Below are positions 52,101-61,100 of a DNA stretch of 64,000 bases, one piece after another. Position 1 is the stretch's first letter, and each line of letters begins with the position of its first letter. The notes beneath the pieces were generated by a model that ran no database searches, was not told the origin of the DNA, and saw only the letters and a list, made by a program, of their open reading frames with translations. This stretch comes from Whitmania pigra (taxonomy: Eukaryota; Annelida; Clitellata; Hirudinida; Haemopidae): the NCBI GenBank assembly GCA_021613335.1, contig JAJTWR010000458.1:836001-900000 (forward strand). The letters run 5' to 3'. A program made the position numbers and the translations under genes.

Positions 52101-55100
52101 ACCAAATTCACAAAATTTTAGCGACTGATGGTAACTGGGGTCCATGGGGTTCCTTCACAGAACCAACCTGGAAAACCAACCCTGAATCCATCTCTAGGAA
52201 AAGATTCTGCGACAGTCCATCCCCAGCAAATGGAGGAGCTTATTGTGAAGGACTGGATGTTGAAAGCAAGCTCGTTTATAGACGTGAGAATTTCGATAAT
52301 TTTTTAATAGTTATTTCATCATTTTTTCTGTAAAAATGCTATGTTGACATCCAAACAGCCATAGATGGTAAGTGGGGAGAATGGTCAGTATGGTCGGAAC
52401 CAACGCCAAATTCCAACCAGGTCAAACGAACGAGAAAATGTGACAATCCAGCTCCTCTGTACAATGGCAAAGATTGCGATGGTTCTCCAGATGAAGTGAA
52501 AGACATCGTAAAACGTGAGTTTAAGGAAATAATATTTCATTAATTAATTAGTCCGCATAATTATTAAAAAGCATTTTTACGATGTTCAATTTTTAATTTT
52601 ATTTTTTGCTAGCAACCGATGGTAATTGGGGAGAATGGAGTCAATGGTCCCAACCGAAACACGAATCAAACCCCGAAAAAGTTGTCAGAGAAAGATTTTG
52701 CAATAATCCCACACCAGCTAATAAAGGCAAATATTGTGACGGCGACAACAGAGAAACTAAAGAAGTCTTTACACGTTGGTTAAATGAATATGATCAGCAA
52801 TGTTGAATGCAACGTCCACGAAATAATTTGAATAATCTTTTGAATTATGCACAGCCATCAATGGTAACTGGGGTCAGTGGTCAGATTGGGGTGTTGTGGA
52901 TGGCAGCCCTGGTGTCCTCAGCAGAATGCGTGAGTGCGATTCACCGCTGCCACAATATGGAGGCGTTGAATGTGTTGGATCTGAAACTGAAACGAAACCG
53001 GTTGATAAGCGTAAGTAGAACATTATCGAGTCAGATGATCAGGGCTGTTATGGCTGCTACTCAACTTCTCTTTTTAAAGCTGTTGATGGAGTATGGGGAC
53101 AATGGGGACCATGGTCGGAGCCCACAGGTTTGGCAAATCCTGAAGTCATCACCAGAAAGAGAACATGCGATAGCCCTACTCCAGCCAATGGAGGCAAACC
53201 TTGCTCTGGATCGCCAGTAGAAGATCAAGTCATCACCACGCGTATTGTTTCAACTATTTGAATTTATATATAAACTGATTTTAAGATTGCCGTTAATATT
53301 GTCAATCAGCAATTAATGGTGGCTGGACTCCATGGTCAGAATGGTCTCTTCCTCTTGGCTTGACAAACCCTGAGAACGTATCAAGGTCGAGGACTTGTAC
53401 TCTGCCTTCTCCGGCATACAACGGAAAGCCTTGCGATGGACTGGACCTAGAAACCAAAGAAGTGACGAGACGTAAGTATTAATAAATAAGGTAACACTTT
53501 TGCAATTCAACTATTCAAAGTGGAAATCAAATTTAGCCATTGATGGAAATTGGGGATCTTGGAGTTCTTGGGTGCCTCCTAGTGAGACATTGATAGAGGA
53601 TACCTATCTCAGGACCAGGAAATGTAACAATCCAGCCCCTAAATATGGTGGTAATACTTGTCCAGGAAACGACACCGAAAGCAAAGTCACTCCAAGTCGT
53701 AAGCAATATTTTCATTCTAAATTACTTAGCATTCTAAGAATCTTAAATCCTCAAATTTTTTAAAAATTTTCGATTTGATGAAAATCTTTATTAATGTACA
53801 TTTCGTAACATTTAAAATCTGCATTTTTGTTTTGAAAGCTGTTGATGGAAACTGGGGTCCATGGAACGAATGGTCAGAACCAACGTGGAAAACAAATCCC
53901 GATAAAGTAGTTCGTCTGAGATCTTGCAACGCTCCAGCACCCAAAAATGGCGGAAAGAACTGCGAAGGTCTTAACACCGACACCAAAGAAGTTACCAGAC
54001 GTTAGTGTTTTAACGTGTTCAACAACGTTTGAATCTACGTGGTCTCACTCTAAACCAACTAAATTCAGCAATCGATGGATCGTGGGGACCTTGGACATCA
54101 TGGTCTGTTCCTGAGGGAGTCAAACCACCTGTGAATGCCACTAGAACCAGAGAATGCTCTGATCCAGCACCGCAATTTGGTGGAAATGATTGCGTTGGAC
54201 TAAAAGTCGAAGCTCAACTCATAGAAAAGCGTTAGTAAACTTGATGGGAATATCTTAAAACCTTTTACCATAAACCACAAGTAATTTTTGATTAATACTA
54301 TTATAATATTAATTGATTCTGTTCATGGTGTTACTGACAATTTCTGTTATAGCCAAGCCCGTTGACGGAGAATGGAGCGAATGGTCCTCTTGGTCTGATG
54401 CTCCGGGCGTAGAAAACTTTGAAGTTGTCAACAGAAAAAGAACCTGCTCGAATCCTGAACCACTCTTCGAAGGCAAGATATGTGAAGGACCCGAGGTCGA
54501 ATTCAAAAATGTGACGAAACGTGAGCGATTCCTTTAGCATACTTTTTTTTAGAAGTTTCTCAATCACTAATAGTTTCACGAAATAATTTTTGAAATTCAG
54601 CTGTTGATGGGAACTGGGGAGAATGGAGTCCATGGTCAACACCGACTGGACTGTCCAATCCAGAGACTTTGACAAGGACAAGGCAATGCGATTCTCCTGC
54701 TCCACTCTACGGAGGAGCTTCTTGCTTTGGTTCTGCCACCGATTCAATGACCCACACCACGCGTAAAAAACCAAAATTTCTTAAATTCGATTTTTCTTAT
54801 TCACCTTCCATTTCATCAGCTGATTTAAATTAATGAATGCGATTTTGATCTTGACACCTTCCGTTACGCAGCTGTGAATGGACAGTGGAGTGAATGGAGC
54901 GATTGGTCGAAACCAACTGGTCTGAGTAATCCTGAAACGTTGACGAGAAGCAGGTCATGTACAAAACCCTCTCCTGCTTTTGGAGGAGAAAGCTGCAAAG
55001 GAGAACCAGTTGAAGGAAAGGAATATGTTATTCGTGAGTTCTTTAAATTAAAAACATACTCATGCAAATACTTAACATAAGCAAAACGAATTTAAGGACT

Positions 55101-58100
55101 AATGAACATAATAGTTTTGAGCTTGCAAAATATTTCAATGCTTCTTAAAGTAAAGTGAAATTGTAAAAATCTAAGTTATGGAATTTATTAAAGCCGTGGA
55201 TGGAAAATGGAGCCCGTGGAGTGAATGGTCAAAACCTTTGGGACTGCAGCAGCCGGAAACTTTGACTAGGACCAGACTCTGCAACAGTCCTGTGCCTTCC
55301 AATGGTGGTAAAACTTGCGATGGTCCAAACTCAGAAACTCTGGAGTATTACAAACGTTGGCTCTGTTAAATTATTGTAGTTGCACTAATTGGATCTCATT
55401 CATTTATTTTATTACTCTATGAGTTTTGGGTCTAATGTTTTTAATTAACAAATAATTTCCATCTTATCGAAAATATTACTGATTTCAGCATTTAGGCAAT
55501 TTTAATTCAATCGCCTTGCTGATTATGCCAACACTATTTATTGGAGAAAATTAAAGCATCAGATTATTTGGACGTCATTCTTACAGCAACTGACGGGGTT
55601 TGGGGTCCATGGACAGAATGGAGTACTCCCACTGGAACGTCTGAGAAGGAAGTCATCACAAGGACGAGAGCTTGTAATTCACCAGCACCTCAGTACGGTG
55701 GTAAGGAATGCGAAGGAGCCAACACCGAAAACACTACAATCGTCAAGGAAGCACCAAAACGTAGCTTTAAATTTTATTTATCATCGAATAAGCTTTCTCT
55801 TTACTATATTTTTTATAAAAAAGTATCTGTTCAAAGTAAAAAACGTTGAAAATTGTAACTTCATTTATATAGCGCCATATGCGAAGCATCAGAGGCGCTT
55901 CTTGTAACCGTTTATATAGCGCTCCACCCCAAAGGCGCTGGCGGCAGTGCAGGCTGGGTTTCGAACACGACACATTACGAATGTTGCCGTATGCATGCAC
56001 GTTCGACTAACCTGCAAAAAAAGATTTTAATAATTTAATAGTATTTCTGATTTTAACATAGAATTATTAACATTGTTGACATTAAATGCGTTATTATTAA
56101 TATTACTATTTGAATATATGAATTAATTATCATTTAAATCATTAATTTGGTGTTTCAGCTGTTGATGGGAAATGGGGAGAATGGAGTCCTTGGACTAACC
56201 CAACTGGATTGGTCAACCCAGAGACTCTCTCAAGAGTCAGGGTGTGCGACAACCCAACACCTGCTTTTGGCGGTGTTTCATGCACTGGAAAATCTACGGA
56301 AACAAAATTGTATTATAACCGTAAGAACTTTGTACATAGAATTTCAATCCATTTATAAAAGTAACTTTTAAATAAAAGTGATTGAGGCATTTCAATTCAA
56401 CTTAAAACAGCTGTCGATGGAAGATGGAGCGAATGGTCGCCATGGTCTGTGACTGGAGAAGATGAAGAATCAGAAGTTCAATCGAGATACAGGGATTGTG
56501 ACAGTCCCGCTCCTGCTTATGGTGGTAAAGACTGCGAAGGAGATGCAGACGAAGCAATACAAGTTCTCAAGAACAAACCTAAAAGTGTGTCTGATAGCTT
56601 TGTTACTTTTGTTTCCAAATTCCTTACGTTGATTCAAATAATGGAGACTAGGGTTTGTGCGACCAGTTAAATTTAAGTAAATCAATTTGCGTTATTGCGA
56701 CAAGACTGCGAAGTCTTTATTGTAGTTTAACAAATACTTTTAAGAAATCGACGGTAAATGGGGACCTTGGTCTGAGTGGCAGATCGTGCCAAGCTCGGAC
56801 AATCCGACGAACAAGACTCGATTCAGAACTTGCGATAGCCCAAGTCCAAAATTCGGAGGTGCAGAATGTCAAGGCGACAAGACCGAGATACAGTTGTTCT
56901 ACAAACGTAAGTCATCTTGCATCCCGAACTATCTCACATTAGAATGACAACACTTTCACCTATAGCAATCGATGGACAGTGGGGAGCATGGTCTGAATGG
57001 ACAGAGAAAGTCACAGTTGGTAATATCGTGACATTGGTGAGGCAGAGGAAATGTGACAAACCTGAACCAAAATACGATGGCAAACGTTGCCAAGGCTCCG
57101 ATGAAGAAGTCACAGAAGTGGTTAAAGAGCTACACTTACGTCAGTCTACACTTTTGATGACTTATTGGTATTTATTCATAAATTATTGATTTTAGTATGT
57201 AATGTTAGGTTTTTCCTTATTCTTAAATACATCTTTGTAAATATATTATTATTAAATCATCTATTTAAATCCAACAATTTCTAGCGGTTGATGGCCAATG
57301 GGGACCATGGACAGAATGGTCTAAGCCACTCAAACTAACCAATCCTGAAACTGTTTCGCGATCGAGAGTTTGTGACAATCCCACGCCTGCCTTTGAAGGC
57401 AAGCCTTGCCAAGGAAAGTCCACGGAATTGAAAGACGTCTTCAACCGTAATTTCTTTGCTGCCTCAATTTTAATAACATTTTTAGATTAATTATTGGATT
57501 GAAATCCAAGTACAACTTAACCAAAGCTAAATATGACTAAGTCGAACATAACGGCATTAATGAATTGTTAAGAAAAAATAAAATTGTCAGCTGTCGATGG
57601 AAACTGGGGCGAATGGACGAAATGGTCAGAACCGACTGGCCTCGTTAATCCTGAAATCATCAAGAGGACGAGGAAGTGTGACTCCCCAGCCGCTGAATTT
57701 GGAGGACTTCCGTGCGCTGGAAGTAATGTCGAGACCAAGGAAACCTTTACACGTAAGCATGCTATTGTAATTACTGTCACTTGAATTAAAAAGTTATGAA
57801 ATTTGAACTCTGCAATACAAGAATCAATCCTTTAACCACAATTTTTACAATAAAGAAGATAACGTCTTGTTAGTAGTTCAGAGAAAATTTAATGATATCA
57901 ACGATTTTGAATAATTTTAGAAATTAGAAATATTATTTGCTTTTTAATAAGTTGTGAATAATTGTCGAATAAATACTTTAATCAGCCGTCAATGGAGGTT
58001 GGGGCGAGTGGTCTGATTGGTTGAACGTTCCAGAAAACAGCACCAAAAAGAGAACAAGAAGGTGCGACAAGCCTTATCCTGCTTATGGTGGAAAGAATTG

Positions 58101-61100
58101 TGAAGGTGCATTGGAAGAAATTGTCGTGTTGGTTGAAGAAAAACCACAACGTGAGTATATTTTTTAGATTTTTGAAATTTCTAAGAGTTTTTAGACTACT
58201 TTCATAACGTTGCTATTAAAAGAAAATTGGCTGAGAAAAGGTAGAATCGTTCAAGCATGAAAACATTTTACTAATTTAATTAAATTAACAAGAAAACTTA
58301 GTTCAAAGCCTTAAAATGACTTTCAGTTTCTGACCATTTTTGTCTCAGGCAGTTTCAATTATTTGCCAATATTAAGAAAATTATATTTGCAGCTGTCGAT
58401 GGTAACTGGGGACCGTGGGCCGAGTGGACAAGTCTTACTAAAACAGACAAAACTGAAACATTCACAAGAGGCAGATCTTGTGACAATCCCACTCCTAACT
58501 TTGGAGGCAAAGGTTGCGTTGGCGTTTCAACAGAATCTCGCACAGTTAACCTTCGTAAGACAATTTCTTTATGAATTTTTGAATCATCTTCGCAAACCTG
58601 CTAATCATCATTAGTTCCAAAATATTTTCAGCCGTTGATGGAAACTGGAGTCCATGGTCAGAATGGTCAACGCCGACTGGTCTGAAAGAAGTTGAAGTCG
58701 TCAAGAGAACCAGGAAATGTAGCAGTCCTGCTCCTAATTATGGTGGTAAGCAGTGTGTTGGAGAGCCAGAAGAAACCAAAACAGTGCAGAAAGATGTCCC
58801 AACTCGTGAGATTATTTACATATATTAAATTATTTCTTGACTAAATTAATTTTTTATTAAAATCAAATCAGCAATCGATGGTGGGTGGACAGAATGGGGA
58901 GAATGGCTGCCAGAGAAACCTGGCACAAAATCCTTCAAGAGAACAAGAAGCTGTACGAAACCCATCCCTCAAAATGGCGGAAAGGATTGTGCTGGACCAA
59001 GCACAGAGAAACAAACCAGAATAGGTAAATGACTTGTGTTGACTAATTCTATTTATTCTGCGCCAAAAAAATATATAAGCAAGATTATTTTTAATATCCC
59101 ATTACAAATTTATTTCATAAATTAAAAGTTAACATATCGACTTATTTTTAGTTTGTCCACCTCATTTCAAATACATCCCTGAAACAAAGAAATGTTACAA
59201 ACTGATTAAGAAACGTCTAACATGGGAAGGAGCCAGGAAAACATGCAAGAAACTCAGTCCCAAAACGCACCTGGTCACTATTGACAGCCAACCAGAACAA
59301 ACTGGAATACAGAGGTTCTTCACATCCGTAAACAGTAAGTTTTGAAGTTTTTATAATGGAAATCTCCAATTTATCTTTACAATATTTAATGTTGTGCGAC
59401 ACTTTCTCCTATAGGCACCTTATCCAAGAAATGTTCTGACCCACAAAACAAATATTTGTACGTTTGGACTGCTGGTAAAAGAATCGCTAGTCAGCCAGGA
59501 GCCAATTTTGTTTGGCTTCCATACAATGACAAGGAGCCCAGTGAAATAACCTTCTCCGCATGGAAGGGTATGGAAAAACGACATTTCATGTTTTATCATT
59601 TCCTACATCACTTAAACATTACTTCTGAAACAGGTAACGCTCCAAACTTGCAACCAACATCAGGAGAGCAGTGCACCTTTTTCGATTTGCCAAACTTCAA
59701 GTGGGTTGATGGGCCCTGTGGTTGTGCCCGAGGAGGAAAAGAAGAGGGTCTAGAAGTTGATGAATTGGATGATTACGAATACGAATACGAATATGAATAT
59801 GAAGATTATACGGAGGAATAGTAAGTAAAATTTCAATTACTATTTGCTGAGTAAAAAGTGTTTATGGATTTGATATTTCATTCCATGCATAATTTGTTAT
59901 ATGTTGAAACTCATTTAAATATTTTTTAATAATAAATATCATGGACTGAGAATTAATCAATACAATTAAATATTGTAAAGACCTTTTCTTAAATTTGAAT
60001 AGGATTGTTTTAAATTTGAAATGTTACATTAATTATTTTTATTTTCTCTTTATTTTAGTGAAGTTGAAGAAGATGGTGAGTAAAATCCTAAAAATTAAGT
60101 TCGAAACAGTAATTCTTGTAAACTGGCACTCTAAGCATCACGAATTTAAATATTTTTATCAGTTGTAAGTTATTTGTTAACAAACAGAAGAACCTGAAGG
60201 ATGGGGTCCATGGGCAGAATGGACCAAAGATGTTACAGGGTACTGGGTAAGAGAAAGACGATGCAAGTTGAACTCTAAACCTTGTGTCGGAAGAAATACT
60301 CAGAGAAGAAAGTATTTGAAAAAAAAACCGGAATATGAGTAAGACGAAATATTTTGCATGATGAATTTTTTTAATATTTCTTAATTTGGTAAATTAATGA
60401 GATACTAAAAGATAATTGGAATCAATAATTCAATAATTTATTTTACAGGGAAGAAGAATATGATGTAGAGGAAGAAGAGGTCATAGATCGTAAGTTCTAA
60501 ATTTATTCAGAAGTACATAAACAACGTTCTTATTATACATGAATGTATTATTCCGTAGCCACTGAAGTGCCTGAGGATTGGGAGCAATGGGCACCTTGGA
60601 CCAAAGTGGGTATTGAGTTGGTGAGGAAAAGAAAGTGCAAGAACGATCCAAAGACAGGAAACTGCCGAGGAAAGAATGTCCAACGGAAGAAGTACAAGAA
60701 AAAGCCTCTGCATCAATATGAATATGAATACGAATACGAGATAGAGTAAATATTATTTTAAAGCATTTCTAATTTATAAATTTTCAAATAAACTTTTAAA
60801 TGTTTCAAATTATTTTGCAGAGATTACGAGGAACCAGAATGTTAGTTACCAAAATCTAAATAGATTTACTTGTTACAATTTTTATTAGAAAGTAAGTACT
60901 CTAGTAACTATTTATTGTATGTATGTATTTATTTATTGTGTAGTGAAAGATGAATGGGGTCCATGGCTGGAGTGGTCTTCAGAAAAGGATGGCTTCTCTG
61001 TTAGGATAAGAAACTGTCTCAAGGAAGGAGGAAACTGCGCCGGAAAAAATGTTCAGAAGAGAAAGGTCATCAAAAGGGTTATTACAGAAACCGGGTAAGA

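Noticed and set aside
54331..54774. A 147-codon antisense frame across two gene C exons
   Set aside because: It spans an intron and two class 2 exons on the opposite strand and has no independent motif; it is a shadow of gene C.
59568..59633. Extra lectin-domain insertion in gene C (open 66-nt stretch)
   Set aside because: It is bounded by gtatgg and acag, and removing it restores alignment with gene A, so it is better read as a short intron.
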